A stretch of DNA of 64,000 nt from CTSOIL-112 sp049291875 (GCA_049291875.1 JBATQE010000004.1:186001-250000), one strand, 5' to 3'; shown: positions 34,888 to 43,041, numbered from the stretch's first letter. The notes: a model not told the origin generated them from the sequence alone. A program made the numbers and translations.

Positions 34888-35391
34888 TTATCTTTTCATA
34901 CTTCTGAATAAACAGTGAATAATTTCTTTCCCATCTTCATAATTTTGGTAGAGCTCATTGAATGTAGGCTGGGTAGGAAACACTCCGTTATGTGCAAACT
35001 GATGTCGCCATACAACCAAGTTATTATAAGATGTGGTGATATCTCGTCTATTCTGATTTAGAAAAATTTTTCTTGTGCTATCTAAATCTTTATTAAATTT
35101 ATTTAAATACTTCACACCAAATTTTTTGACATAAGAGTTACGTATATCGTCGACTTTAATGCGTCCATTTATTTTATCCAACATAGATTCTGAAAGAATC
35201 CCTAGAACAACATGTTTTTTTCTGGAAAACTCTATAAGAATTTCTTTGATTGCCAGTTCATATACAGTTATACAAGCTACAGCCGCAAACCCCATATATT
35301 TAGTAGCCAGAATAGGATCAATATCATGAATAAATGAGGACAAATGCTGAAACACTTCATCAGCATGGCCAAAGTGGCTTTCATAACTCAT
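34888..35391 (-). CDS. Putative HEPN-type ribonuclease (MAE_28990-like), partner of the DUF262 gene
   Basis: 167 residues, mostly helical, AT-rich DNA unlike the flanking his genes. Near the C-terminus it has WRHQFAHNG, in which R129 to H134 fits the R-X4-H catalytic motif of HEPN RNases. The preceding RRDITTSYNNLVVWRHQFAH stretch resembles the RiboL-PSP-HEPN/MAE_28990 group. No membrane segment or signal peptide is seen. It follows the DUF262 gene by 11 bp and ends one base before hisC. Proteins of this group are often toxins or effectors of defence systems; that role is inference here. The fold call is by eye and moderately sure. Confidence 0.72.
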   Translation of the reverse strand: MSYESHFGHADEVFQHLSSFIHDIDPILATKYMGFAAVACITVYELAIKEILIEFSRKKHVVLGILSESMLDKINGRIKVDDIRNSYVKKFGVKYLNKFNKDLDSTRKIFLNQNRRDITTSYNNLVVWRHQFAHNGVFPTQPTFNELYQNYEDGKEIIHCLFRSMKR

Positions 35392-35402
35392 TTACACCAC
35401 CA

Positions 35403-36503
35403 TCAGGAAAGCAGAATTTCACGAACTTTTGCCAATCGACTTAAAACCGTTTTTTTATCTGTCGGGTTTGTTCTTGTGTACTCAATAAATTTATCATCTC
35501 GAATTAGTTCATTAAATTTTAAGTGTAAATCTATAAACTCAATTTTGTGAGCTTCCTCCATCAAAACGCACAGTACTGAATCTAGGACTGAAATGTTAAT
35601 AGGCCCGCGAATATGAAAAGGTTTAGAGCCTAACTGCTCAACTACCTTTCGAGTTACCAGGGGAAAGTCTGAGTAAAACCGATTCACCTTCGACGTATTT
35701 CCTGATCGATGATCCTTCATGGCTCTATTTAAAAACTCCTTAATTGGCTTCTCATACGCATCGGAATCATTCATTAAGGCAAATATCCGTAACATTAGTT
35801 CTATGTCTCTTTGGTGTTTATCTACATTTGATCGCCCAAGAATTTTTCTCCAAGCCGAATCCTTGTTTAAGTCTTTCAATACTCGGCTAAATTCTCCTCG
35901 AAAAACACAGTTCCGAATTTCTTGAGGCTTCAGAGCTGTTCCACCTGTGTTCAGCCTTTCAAATATGTGATAAGCACTAGTGCCCTCATCATCAGGATTA
36001 AGCTGACGAATATTGATTGCCCTAAGAACTGATTGCTCCAACTTCCTTTGATCTGACTCCGATAAATCAGAAAACTTTTTCTTGTTATTTGGATTACTTT
36101 CGTGCAACCCTGTTAACCTAAACGTTTGCCGTTTTCCGTGAGTGCTTTCTCTTCCAAAATACCCTTCAAAGAAAAAAATTACACTCAAAATTCTTTGTTG
36201 ACCATCAATCACCAAGTTTTTATTTTCGTTATCTATATAAAAAAATACTGGCGGCACAGGCAAACCAGACAAAAAAGAATCAATAAGTAAAGATGCTTGC
36301 TTTATAGTCCATATGTATTCTCTTTGATAGTTGGGAATCACAATACTGCCACTCTTGTGCATTTCTCTCAGAACAGAAAGCGTATAGTCTGAAGGGTAAC
36401 TAGCAATATCATATTTTATTGCAACAGGAGTATCATCATCAGATGATGGCTCCTGATCAATCTCAATCTGGTCAAGGTCTTCTTTTTCTATATCTCGCTT
36501 CAT
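35403..36503 (-). CDS. DUF262 domain protein (GmrSD N-terminal domain type), no nuclease domain
   Basis: 366 residues with an acidic N-terminus (about 1-28), then the DUF262 signatures IPNYQREYIW (56-65), VIDGQQR (98-104) and FERLNTGG (181-188). In GmrSD, BrxU and SspE the DGQQR motif serves nucleotide binding or hydrolysis, and a C-terminal DUF1524 HNH nuclease cuts DNA. Here the C-terminal half is helical and no HNH motif is visible, so any effector activity may come from the HEPN neighbour. ATG 36503 has AAAGGGTGG upstream and lies 16 bp after hisD. The DNA is visibly AT-richer than its neighbours, suggesting horizontal transfer. Confidence 0.85.
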   Translation of the reverse strand: MKRDIEKEDLDQIEIDQEPSSDDDTPVAIKYDIASYPSDYTLSVLREMHKSGSIVIPNYQREYIWTIKQASLLIDSFLSGLPVPPVFFYIDNENKNLVIDGQQRILSVIFFFEGYFGRESTHGKRQTFRLTGLHESNPNNKKKFSDLSESDQRKLEQSVLRAINIRQLNPDDEGTSAYHIFERLNTGGTALKPQEIRNCVFRGEFSRVLKDLNKDSAWRKILGRSNVDKHQRDIELMLRIFALMNDSDAYEKPIKEFLNRAMKDHRSGNTSKVNRFYSDFPLVTRKVVEQLGSKPFHIRGPINISVLDSVLCVLMEEAHKIEFIDLHLKFNELIRDDKFIEYTRTNPTDKKTVLSRLAKVREILLS

Positions 36504-36519
36504 ATAACCACCCTTTAAA

Positions 36520-37839
36520 TTAAACTATTTTCAACCTAAACTCCGCACTCCGCGCATGCGCGGTCAAGCCTTCGCCATGCGCCAGTGTGGAGGCGATTTG
36601 TCCGAGGGTTTGTGCGCCGGCTTCGGACACTTGGATCATCGAGGAGCGTTTTTGGAAGTCGTACACACCAAGCGGTGAGGAGAACCGCGCCGTGCCGGAG
36701 GTCGGCAGGACGTGGTTTGGCCCCGCGCAGTAGTCGCCGAGTGATTCGGAGGTGTACGCACCGATAAAGATCGCGCCAGCATGGCGGATTTGCGCAGCAT
36801 AGGCGTTGGCCTGCGCGCTGTCGGCCACAGAGATTTCCAGATGTTCAGGTGCAATGCGGTTGGCGATTTCGCACGCTTCGTTCATGTCGCGGGTCTGGAT
36901 GAGGATGCCGCGATTTTGCAACGAGGTACGGATGACCTCCGCGCGCGGCATTTCGGTAATCAGGCGGTCAATCGCGCTTTGCACTTCGGCTATGTATTCA
37001 ACCGACGGGCAAAGCAAGATGGATTGCGCGAGTTCGTCGTGCTCGGCCTGCGAGAACAAATCCATCGCCACCCAATCGGCTGGTGTAGAACCATCGGCAA
37101 TCACGAGAATTTCGGAGGGACCGGCGATCATGTCGATGCCGACTTGACCAAACACGCGACGTTTGGCCTCGGCGACAAAGGCGTTGCCCGGGCCAACGAT
37201 TTTATCCACGCGCGGTACGCTGTCCGTGCCATACGCGAGTGCCGCCACGGCCTGTGCGCCACCGATGGTGAACACGCGATTGACACCTGCGACAAACGCA
37301 GCGGCGAGTACCAATGGATTGCGCACGCCGTCCGGCGTGGGCACAACCATGATGATGTCCTGCACGCCCGCGACGTGCGCGGGAATGGCATTCATCAATA
37401 CAGACGATGGATACGCGGCTTTACCGCCCGGCACGTAGATGCCGACGCGATCCAGCGGAGTGACTTTTTGCCCCAGCACCGTGCCGTCGGCTTCGGTATA
37501 CGACCATGATTGGCCGCTGGCTTGGTTCTGCGCGACGTGGTAGTCACGCACGCGTTGTGCGGCGGCGTGTAGTGCGTTTTTTTGCGTATCGTCGAGTCCG
37601 TCAAACGCGGTTTTGAGATCGCCCTGCGTGAGCGTGAGTTCGCTCATTGCGGACACGTTGACGCGGTCAAAACGGTTGGTGTACTCGATCACCGCCGCAT
37701 CGCCACGCGCACGCACGGCGGCGATGATTTCGGTCACGGCGTTTTGTATGCCTGCGTCGGTGCTGTCGTCAAATGCGAGGCGCTGCGCGAGTGCGGTGTC
37801 AAAATTCGCGTCCTGTGTGGACAAGGTTAAAACGTGCAT
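36520..37839 (-). CDS. hisD: Histidinol dehydrogenase HisD
   Basis: Zinc-dependent oxidation of histidinol to histidine in two steps using NAD. It has 439 residues from ATG 37839, with AAGG eight bases upstream; the longer frame to 37947 was dismissed. Motifs are VGIYVPGGKAAYPSSVLMNAIPA, VFTIGGAQAVAALAYGT, KIVGPGNAFVAEAKR, and DLFSQAEHDELAQS with the zinc ligands. GDYCAGPNHVLPTSGTARFSS is near the C-terminus. The normal next gene, hisC, is displaced by the DUF262-HEPN pair. Confidence 0.97.
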   Translation of the reverse strand: MHVLTLSTQDANFDTALAQRLAFDDSTDAGIQNAVTEIIAAVRARGDAAVIEYTNRFDRVNVSAMSELTLTQGDLKTAFDGLDDTQKNALHAAAQRVRDYHVAQNQASGQSWSYTEADGTVLGQKVTPLDRVGIYVPGGKAAYPSSVLMNAIPAHVAGVQDIIMVVPTPDGVRNPLVLAAAFVAGVNRVFTIGGAQAVAALAYGTDSVPRVDKIVGPGNAFVAEAKRRVFGQVGIDMIAGPSEILVIADGSTPADWVAMDLFSQAEHDELAQSILLCPSVEYIAEVQSAIDRLITEMPRAEVIRTSLQNRGILIQTRDMNEACEIANRIAPEHLEISVADSAQANAYAAQIRHAGAIFIGAYTSESLGDYCAGPNHVLPTSGTARFSSPLGVYDFQKRSSMIQVSEAGAQTLGQIASTLAHGEGLTAHARSAEFRLKIV

Positions 37840-37865
37840 GATGTACCTTCGATATTGCTTTCGAT

Positions 37866-38528
37866 TTATTTCGTGTGAGATGGCTGCGCAGCTTTGCTGG
37901 CGCCGCGTTCTATGAGAAATTGTAAGTTGCGTTTGACCACTGGCCATTCATTCGCCGTGATGGAGTAAACGGCGGTGTCGCGCACCAAACCCTGCGGCCA
38001 AATCTGATGCGCGCGCAAAATGCCGTCTAACTGTGCGCCAAGCCGTTCAATCGCACGGCGACTGGCTTGGTTCAGGCGATGGGTGCGAAATTCCACCGCG
38101 AGCATCGGTGCACTGTCACGCTCCGGCCATTGCTCAAATGCGTATTGCAGCATGAGTAGTTTCACGCGGGTGTTGAGTCCGGTACGTTGCGCGCTTTTCG
38201 CGTACCAGGTCGAGCCGATTTCCACGCGCTGATAGTCGACGGTTTTGACGATGTTCATGAAGCTGGTCATGCCAACCGGTACGAAGCCGTTTTCCGTGCG
38301 CAGCATGATGGTCAGCGGTACCATGCTTTGCGCCGCATACAGCCCCAAACGTCGCGCAATCTCGGCCTCCATGTTCTCTGGGCGCGGCACGCCGGTATAC
38401 CACAGTTGCCACAGTTCACCATCGGCGCAGGCGGCCTGCAATGCAGCGCTGTGCTCGGGGCGCGTGAGTTCGAGACGCACCTGTTCATCGGCTAATGTGT
38501 GCTGATTCCATGTGGCTTCGAGACTCAT
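37866..38528 (-). CDS. GNAT family N-acetyltransferase (RimJ/RimL-like)
   Basis: 220 residues of the RimL-like GNAT type, with the start LADEQVRLELTRPEHSAALQ. The middle is VGMTSFMNIVKTVDYQRVEIGSTWY, followed by NTRVKLLMLQYAFEQ, RTHRLNQASRRAIERLGAQLDGILR. It probably uses acetyl-CoA to acetylate a protein N-terminus or small molecule; the substrate cannot be told. It sits between hisG and hisD (16 and 26 bp gaps), so it is cotranscribed with histidine genes. No histidine-pathway step requires it. Confidence 0.85.
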   Translation of the reverse strand: MSLEATWNQHTLADEQVRLELTRPEHSAALQAACADGELWQLWYTGVPRPENMEAEIARRLGLYAAQSMVPLTIMLRTENGFVPVGMTSFMNIVKTVDYQRVEIGSTWYAKSAQRTGLNTRVKLLMLQYAFEQWPERDSAPMLAVEFRTHRLNQASRRAIERLGAQLDGILRAHQIWPQGLVRDTAVYSITANEWPVVKRNLQFLIERGASKAAQPSHTK

Positions 38529-38544
38529 GATGCGCTCCTTGAGG

Positions 38545-39204
38545 TTATGTGCGCTGATTCACCGCCTGCTCAAACGCCTGCATCAGCGGGCGCAGACGCG
38601 CGGCTTTGAGTTTGAGTGAGGCTTGGTTGACAATCAGGCGCGAGGAGATGTCACACACGTGCTCGACCTCAACCAGATTGTTCGCGCGCAGCGTACCACC
38701 GGTGCTGACCAGATCGACAATCGCGTCGCCCAGCCCAACCAACGGCCCCAATTCCATCGAGCCGTAGAGTTTGATGAGGTCAACGTACACGCCTTTAGCG
38801 GCGAAATGTGCTTTCGCGGTTTCAATGTATTTGGTGACCACACGCAGGCGCGCGCCTTGCTTGACCGCCGCCTCGTAATCGAAGCCTTTTTGCACCGCGA
38901 CCGACATGCGGCATTTGGCAATTTGCAGGTCAATCGGGCTGTACAAACCTTCCATGCCGGATTCGAGCAGGACGTCTTTGCCCGCCACGCCGAAATCCGC
39001 CGCGCCGTAACGCACGTAGGTCGGCACGTCGGAGGCGCGCACGATGATGACCCGCAGGCTGGCATCGTTGGTCGGGATGATGAGTTTGCGGCTCGCTTCG
39101 GGGGCTTCCAGCACTTCAATGCCCGCCGCGCGCAGCATCGGCATGGTTTCCTCGAAAATACGTCCTTTGGACAACGCAAGCGTGAGCATATTTGAATCGG
39201 TCAT
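38545..39204 (-). CDS. hisG: ATP phosphoribosyltransferase, short form HisG(S)
   Basis: First, committed step of histidine synthesis. It has 219 residues from ATG 39204 (GTG 39213 and ATG 39189 are possible). It begins MTDSNMLTLALSKGRIFEE and has VPTYVRYGAADFGVAGKDVL, and VDLVSTGGTLRANNLVEV binding PRPP. The C-terminal ACT-like regulatory domain is absent, so it should need HisZ as regulatory partner. HisZ is not in the window. Confidence 0.95.
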   Translation of the reverse strand: MTDSNMLTLALSKGRIFEETMPMLRAAGIEVLEAPEASRKLIIPTNDASLRVIIVRASDVPTYVRYGAADFGVAGKDVLLESGMEGLYSPIDLQIAKCRMSVAVQKGFDYEAAVKQGARLRVVTKYIETAKAHFAAKGVYVDLIKLYGSMELGPLVGLGDAIVDLVSTGGTLRANNLVEVEHVCDISSRLIVNQASLKLKAARLRPLMQAFEQAVNQRT

Positions 39205-39304
39205 GATAGTCACAGGATAAACAGGTCAGGATTCAAGCGTTTGCAAAACGCATCACCTCACCGTTTCATCCCTTACTCCTCTGTTTCATTTCTAATTTTA
39301 AAAG

Positions 39305-39339
39305 CACGGAAAAAGTAGCTTTTTACTTTTTCCGTATCG
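39305..39339 (-). repeat. Hairpin element after murA (copy 2 of 2)
   Basis: CGGAAAAAGTA (39307-39317) pairs perfectly with TACTTTTTCCG (39324-39334), loop of six. It directly follows the murA stop and matches the element after murD at 6268-6302. A short T run appears a few bases downstream on the minus strand, so it may end murA transcription before hisG. Confidence 0.65.
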
Positions 39340-39340
39340 T

Positions 39341-40675
39341 TTAAATATCGTCTTCAGTCGCGCCGGTGACGCGCTCGATGTTCGCGCCTACGGCGTTGAG
39401 CTTTTCTTCCATGCGTTCGTAGCCACGATCGAGGTGGTAAATGCGGTCAACAATGGTGGTGCCTTCGGCGACCAAACCGGCAATCACCAACGAGGCCGAG
39501 GCACGCAAATCGGTGGCCATGACCACCGCGCCGGAGAGCCTATCCACGCCATGCGTGATCGCGGTATTGCCCTCAATTTCGATGTTCGCGCCGAGGCGGT
39601 TCATTTCCTGCACATGCATGAAGCGGTTTTCAAAAATGGTTTCGGTCACGCGCGAAGTGCCCTGCGCAATGGCATTCACCGCCATGAATTGCGCCTGCAT
39701 GTCGGTGGCAAACCCCGGGTATTCGGTAGTGCGCAGATTGACTGGCTTCGGACGGCCGTCCATTTTCGCGCGAATCCAGTCTTTACCGGTTTCAATCTGC
39801 ACGCCCATTTCGCGCAGTTTGTCCAGCGTGGCGTCCATGATGCTCGGGTCAACGTGGGTCAGGCGAATTTCGCCGCCGGTCGCGGCCACCGCACACAAGA
39901 AGGTGCCCGCTTCAATACGGTCGGACACAACTTGGTGCGATACGCTGTGCAAGCGCTCCACGCCGTCAATCACCAAGCGATGCGTGCCGATGCCGCTGAT
40001 GCGCGCGCCCATTTCGACCAACATATTGGCCAAATCGGTGACTTCCGGCTCACACGCGGCGTTTTCCAAAACCGTTTGTCCGTGCGCCAACACCGCCGCC
40101 ATCAGCAGGTTTTCCGTCCCCGTGACCGTAATCATGTCGGTGGTGATGCGTGCGCCCCCCAGCAAACGGCCACCCGCCCCGTACTCACCGGTCGGCTGGC
40201 CGTTTTCATCCAGAATCGGTGCTTGCGCATGAATGTAGCCGTGTTCGATATTGATACGCGCACCCATCGCTTGCAAGCCTTTGATGTGCTGATCCACCGG
40301 ACGCGCGCCAATCGCGCAACCGCCGGGCAAAGACACCCACGCTTCGCCAAAACGCGCGAGCAAAGGTCCTAACACCAAAATTGAGGCGCGCATGGTTTTG
40401 ACCAAATCATAGGTCGCTTTGGTGCTGATCGAGCCATAGGCATGAACGGTGATTTTGTCATGCTCCAGCGGCGAGACGTCCACGCCCAGCTCGCGCAACA
40501 ATTTCATCGTCGTGCGAATATCGCGCAGATTCGGCACATTGCGCAATTGCACGGGATCGCCGGTCAACAGCGTCGCGCACATGATCGGCAACGCCGCATT
40601 TTTTGCCCCGCCCACGCGGATGTCGCCGTTCAAACGCAATTGCCCTGCTCCGCCGGTGATTTTGAGTTGTTCCAT
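39341..40675 (-). CDS. murA: UDP-N-acetylglucosamine 1-carboxyvinyltransferase MurA
   Basis: Transfers enolpyruvate from PEP to UDP-GlcNAc, the first committed step of peptidoglycan synthesis. The 444 residues show GGAKNAALPIM, RASILVLGPLLARFG and the active-site loop PGGCAIGARPVDQHIKG with the catalytic, fosfomycin-binding Cys at 120, so it should be fosfomycin-sensitive. DLRASASLVIAGLVAEG and the C-terminal HLDRGYERMEEKL are also typical. It follows ibaG by 64 bp. Confidence 0.97.
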   Translation of the reverse strand: MEQLKITGGAGQLRLNGDIRVGGAKNAALPIMCATLLTGDPVQLRNVPNLRDIRTTMKLLRELGVDVSPLEHDKITVHAYGSISTKATYDLVKTMRASILVLGPLLARFGEAWVSLPGGCAIGARPVDQHIKGLQAMGARINIEHGYIHAQAPILDENGQPTGEYGAGGRLLGGARITTDMITVTGTENLLMAAVLAHGQTVLENAACEPEVTDLANMLVEMGARISGIGTHRLVIDGVERLHSVSHQVVSDRIEAGTFLCAVAATGGEIRLTHVDPSIMDATLDKLREMGVQIETGKDWIRAKMDGRPKPVNLRTTEYPGFATDMQAQFMAVNAIAQGTSRVTETIFENRFMHVQEMNRLGANIEIEGNTAITHGVDRLSGAVVMATDLRASASLVIAGLVAEGTTIVDRIYHLDRGYERMEEKLNAVGANIERVTGATEDDI

Positions 40676-40739
40676 GTTTGATCCTGATTATGATGAGGTT
40701 GGATGACGTTTTGATGTCTGCGTATGATGCGCCATTGAA

Positions 40740-41000
40740 TTATTTCGCCTGCTCGGCCGACCACTCGTCAGGCGTGTAGGTCTTCATCGACAGCGCGTGA
40801 ATCGGCGCGTCGCTGCCCAAAATTCGCTCGCCCAAAGTGGCGTACACCGCGCGTTGGCGCGCGATGGTGCGTTGGCCGGCAAAGCTCGGCGAAACAATAG
40901 TCGCGTAAAAATGCCGACCGTCGCCGTTCACCTCAATGTGGGTGCATTCCATACCGGCGGAGATGAATGCTTTAATCTGTTCGGGGGTTGGATTTTCCAT
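40740..41000 (-). CDS. ibaG: BolA family protein IbaG
   Basis: A BolA-like protein that in E. coli works with monothiol glutaredoxin and iron-sulfur handling and responds to acid stress. The 86 residues include CTHIEVNGDGRHFYATIVSPSFAGQRTIARQRAVYATLGERI, and the HALSMKTYTPDEW ending. The IbaG assignment rests on its place directly before murA, the same pairing as in E. coli. Confidence 0.9.
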   Translation of the reverse strand: MENPTPEQIKAFISAGMECTHIEVNGDGRHFYATIVSPSFAGQRTIARQRAVYATLGERILGSDAPIHALSMKTYTPDEWSAEQAK

Positions 41001-41021
41001 GAATACGGCTCCAAAATATCA

Positions 41022-41780
41022 TTAATAACGAAGTTTATAGCCACGCGCCAGCAATCCCATGACCATCGCCGAGACCACCACCAACGCGAGCAAAACAATG
41101 CTCAAACTGAGCCACGGACTCACGTCCGACACGCCGAAAAAGCCGTAGCGAAAGCCATCTATCATATAGAAAAACGGATTCAAATGCGTGGCTTTTTGCC
41201 AAAAGCTCGGCAAGCTGTGAATCGAGTAAAACACGCCGGACAAGAAGGTTGCGGGCATGATGATGAAGTTCTGAAACGTCGCCAATTGATCGAACTTTTC
41301 CGCCCAAATGCCTGCCAGCAGACCGAGCGTACCGAGCAAAGCCGCGCCCAGCACCAAAAACGTCAGCATCCAGCCCCAATGCGCCAAGCCGGAAATATTC
41401 ACAAACCACATGGTACTGAGCAACACACCCAAGCCAACGGCAATGCCACGCACCACCGCCGCACCAACATAACCGACGAAAATCTGTATCGGACGCAACG
41501 GCGTGAGCAATAGAAACACCACGCTGCCCATGACTTTGGACTGAATCAAGGACGACGACGCATTGGCAAAGGCATTTTGCAGCACGCTCATCATAATCAA
41601 GCCCGGCACCAAAAACGCGGTGTACTCAACGCCCGCTGTCGACGGCGCGCGCCCCGATAAAGCATGACCGAAAATCAGCAAATACAAAAATGCGGTCATC
41701 ACCGGCGCCGCCACGGTTTGCACGCCGACTTTCCAGAAACGGCGGATTTCTTTTAAAAATAAGGTCCAAGTGGCGTGCAT
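41022..41780 (-). CDS. ABC-2 type transporter permease (YadH-like)
   Basis: The membrane subunit of an ABC exporter, 252 residues with about six membrane segments. The start has FLKEIRRFWKVGVQTVAAPVMTAFLYLLIFG. Typical ABC-2 motifs are GVEYTAFLVPGLIMMSVLQNAFANASSSL, and FIIMPATFLSGVFYSIHSLP, with LNPFFYMIDGFRYGF. I chose ATG 41780 because AAGGAGG is six bases upstream of it; ATG 41783 is adjacent. Its start overlaps the ATPase stop. The substrate is unknown; YadGH-like pairs are widespread. Confidence 0.9.
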   Translation of the reverse strand: MHATWTLFLKEIRRFWKVGVQTVAAPVMTAFLYLLIFGHALSGRAPSTAGVEYTAFLVPGLIMMSVLQNAFANASSSLIQSKVMGSVVFLLLTPLRPIQIFVGYVGAAVVRGIAVGLGVLLSTMWFVNISGLAHWGWMLTFLVLGAALLGTLGLLAGIWAEKFDQLATFQNFIIMPATFLSGVFYSIHSLPSFWQKATHLNPFFYMIDGFRYGFFGVSDVSPWLSLSIVLLALVVVSAMVMGLLARGYKLRY

Positions 41781-42808
41781 CATTGACCTCCTTGTCCGCT
41801 TTGTCCACTGTGTGACGCGTTTTGCGTCGGATTTTGCACCGGATTTTGTACCAAGCGCACAAACACATCCTCCAAATCCGCCTGCGTCACCGAGACATCT
41901 TCCAGCTCACCGCCAGCGATGCGCACGCTCGCCAAGGCACTTTCAACCTGATCGGCGCTGTTGAGCGTAAAGCTCAAGCGCTTGTGCAATTGCGTCGGGT
42001 CATCTGACGTGGCTACGCCGAACGCGGCAATCGCCTCCGGCAAGGCGTTCAAGCGAATGCCGTTGCGCAATTTGATGTGCAAACGCACACCCGCCAACTG
42101 TTGCAACAGCGTCGAGGTGCGATCCAGCGCGGCGATTTGCCCTTGCTTGAGAATCGCAATGCGCTCGCACAACTGCTCGGCCTCTTCCAAATAATGCGTG
42201 GTCAGAATGATGGTGTGGCCTTCGCGGTGCAGACGCGAGATAAACGCCCACAGCGACTGGCGCAACTCCACATCCACGCCTGCCGTCGGCTCATCCAGAA
42301 TGATGACTTTGGGACGATGCACCAAGGCCTGCGCCACCAGCACGCGGCGCTTCATGCCGCCAGACAAGGCGCGCATATTGGTGTCGGCTTTGTCGGTCAG
42401 ACCGAGGTTTTCGAGCAGCTCGTCAATCCACACATCATTGTTTTTGATACCAAAATAGCCCGATTGCCAGCGCAAGGTTTCGCGCACGGTGAAAAACGGG
42501 TCGAACGATAATTCCTGCGGCACCACGCCGAGCACGCGACGCGCCTGTTGATAATCACTGACCACGTCGTACCCCATGACGCTCGCGTGACCGGAGGTAG
42601 CGCGACTCAAGCCCGCCAAAATGCTGATCAGCGTGGTTTTGCCCGCGCCGTTCGGCCCGAGCAGGCCGAAAAATTCGCCTTGCTTGACCTCAAAGCTGAC
42701 GTGATTGAGCGCCAAAATACCTCGACTCGCACCTTGATTCGTCCCTTGGACTGAACTCTGGCTCGGGTAGTGTTTGACAATATTCGCGATTTGTATCGCT
42801 GGATTCAT
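41780..42808 (-). CDS. ABC transporter ATP-binding protein (YadG-like)
   Basis: 342 residues. Walker A GPNGAGKTT is near residue 52, the signature is LSGGMKRRVLVAQAL, and Walker B VIILDEPTAGVD is followed by the H-loop TTHYLEE. A C-terminal extension of about 100 residues after the ATPase core ends in a Gln/Asn/Gly-rich tail. It pairs with the downstream permease. The genes have their own probable -10 upstream, and a terminator separates them from mlaC. Confidence 0.93.
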   Translation of the reverse strand: MNPAIQIANIVKHYPSQSSVQGTNQGASRGILALNHVSFEVKQGEFFGLLGPNGAGKTTLISILAGLSRATSGHASVMGYDVVSDYQQARRVLGVVPQELSFDPFFTVRETLRWQSGYFGIKNNDVWIDELLENLGLTDKADTNMRALSGGMKRRVLVAQALVHRPKVIILDEPTAGVDVELRQSLWAFISRLHREGHTIILTTHYLEEAEQLCERIAILKQGQIAALDRTSTLLQQLAGVRLHIKLRNGIRLNALPEAIAAFGVATSDDPTQLHKRLSFTLNSADQVESALASVRIAGGELEDVSVTQADLEDVFVRLVQNPVQNPTQNASHSGQSGQGGQ

Positions 42809-42842
42809 GATGTGCCTGATTTTTACTTTTTAACAAGGCTGT

Positions 42843-42848
42843 ATTATA
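42843..42848 (-). promoter_or_regulatory. Possible -10 for the ABC transporter genes
   Basis: A perfect TATAAT on the minus strand 35 bp before the ATPase start. No good -35 lies 16-18 bp upstream, so support is limited. The 233-bp gap to mlaC otherwise holds only the mlaC terminator and is too short for a STAS (mlaB) gene. Confidence 0.4.
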
Positions 42849-42975
42849 AACGCAAATGCCCCTTGCTTCCGCCTTTGATTTGCCTTTGCTTGTCCGTTGC
42901 TTGTGCTTTTAACCGCTGGCTCGGCACCATTCTCACTTCAATTTCAACAACGACCCATCGGATGACGGGCAATGA

Positions 42976-43001
42976 AAAAAACCCACCGAAGTGGGTTTTT
43001 T
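42976..43001 (-). terminator. Intrinsic terminator of the mla operon
   Basis: AAAAAACCCAC (42976-42986) pairs perfectly with GTGGGTTTTTT (42991-43001). In the minus-strand RNA the loop is a UUCG tetraloop and the stem ends in six U. It begins 40 bp after the mlaC stop. Confidence 0.92.
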
Positions 43002-43041
43002 AAGCCGGTTTGAGAAACGGTGCCAGCCGCTGTCTGATCCA

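Noticed and set aside
34888..36503. Type II toxin-antitoxin pair in the usual sense
   Set aside because: The first protein (366 residues, DUF262) is far larger than a typical antitoxin and has an enzyme motif, so a sensor-effector reading is preferred; toxin action by the HEPN protein remains possible.
35403..36503. Complete GmrSD-type restriction enzyme
   Set aside because: No DUF1524 HNH motif can be seen in the C-terminal half, and the length is too short for the fused form.
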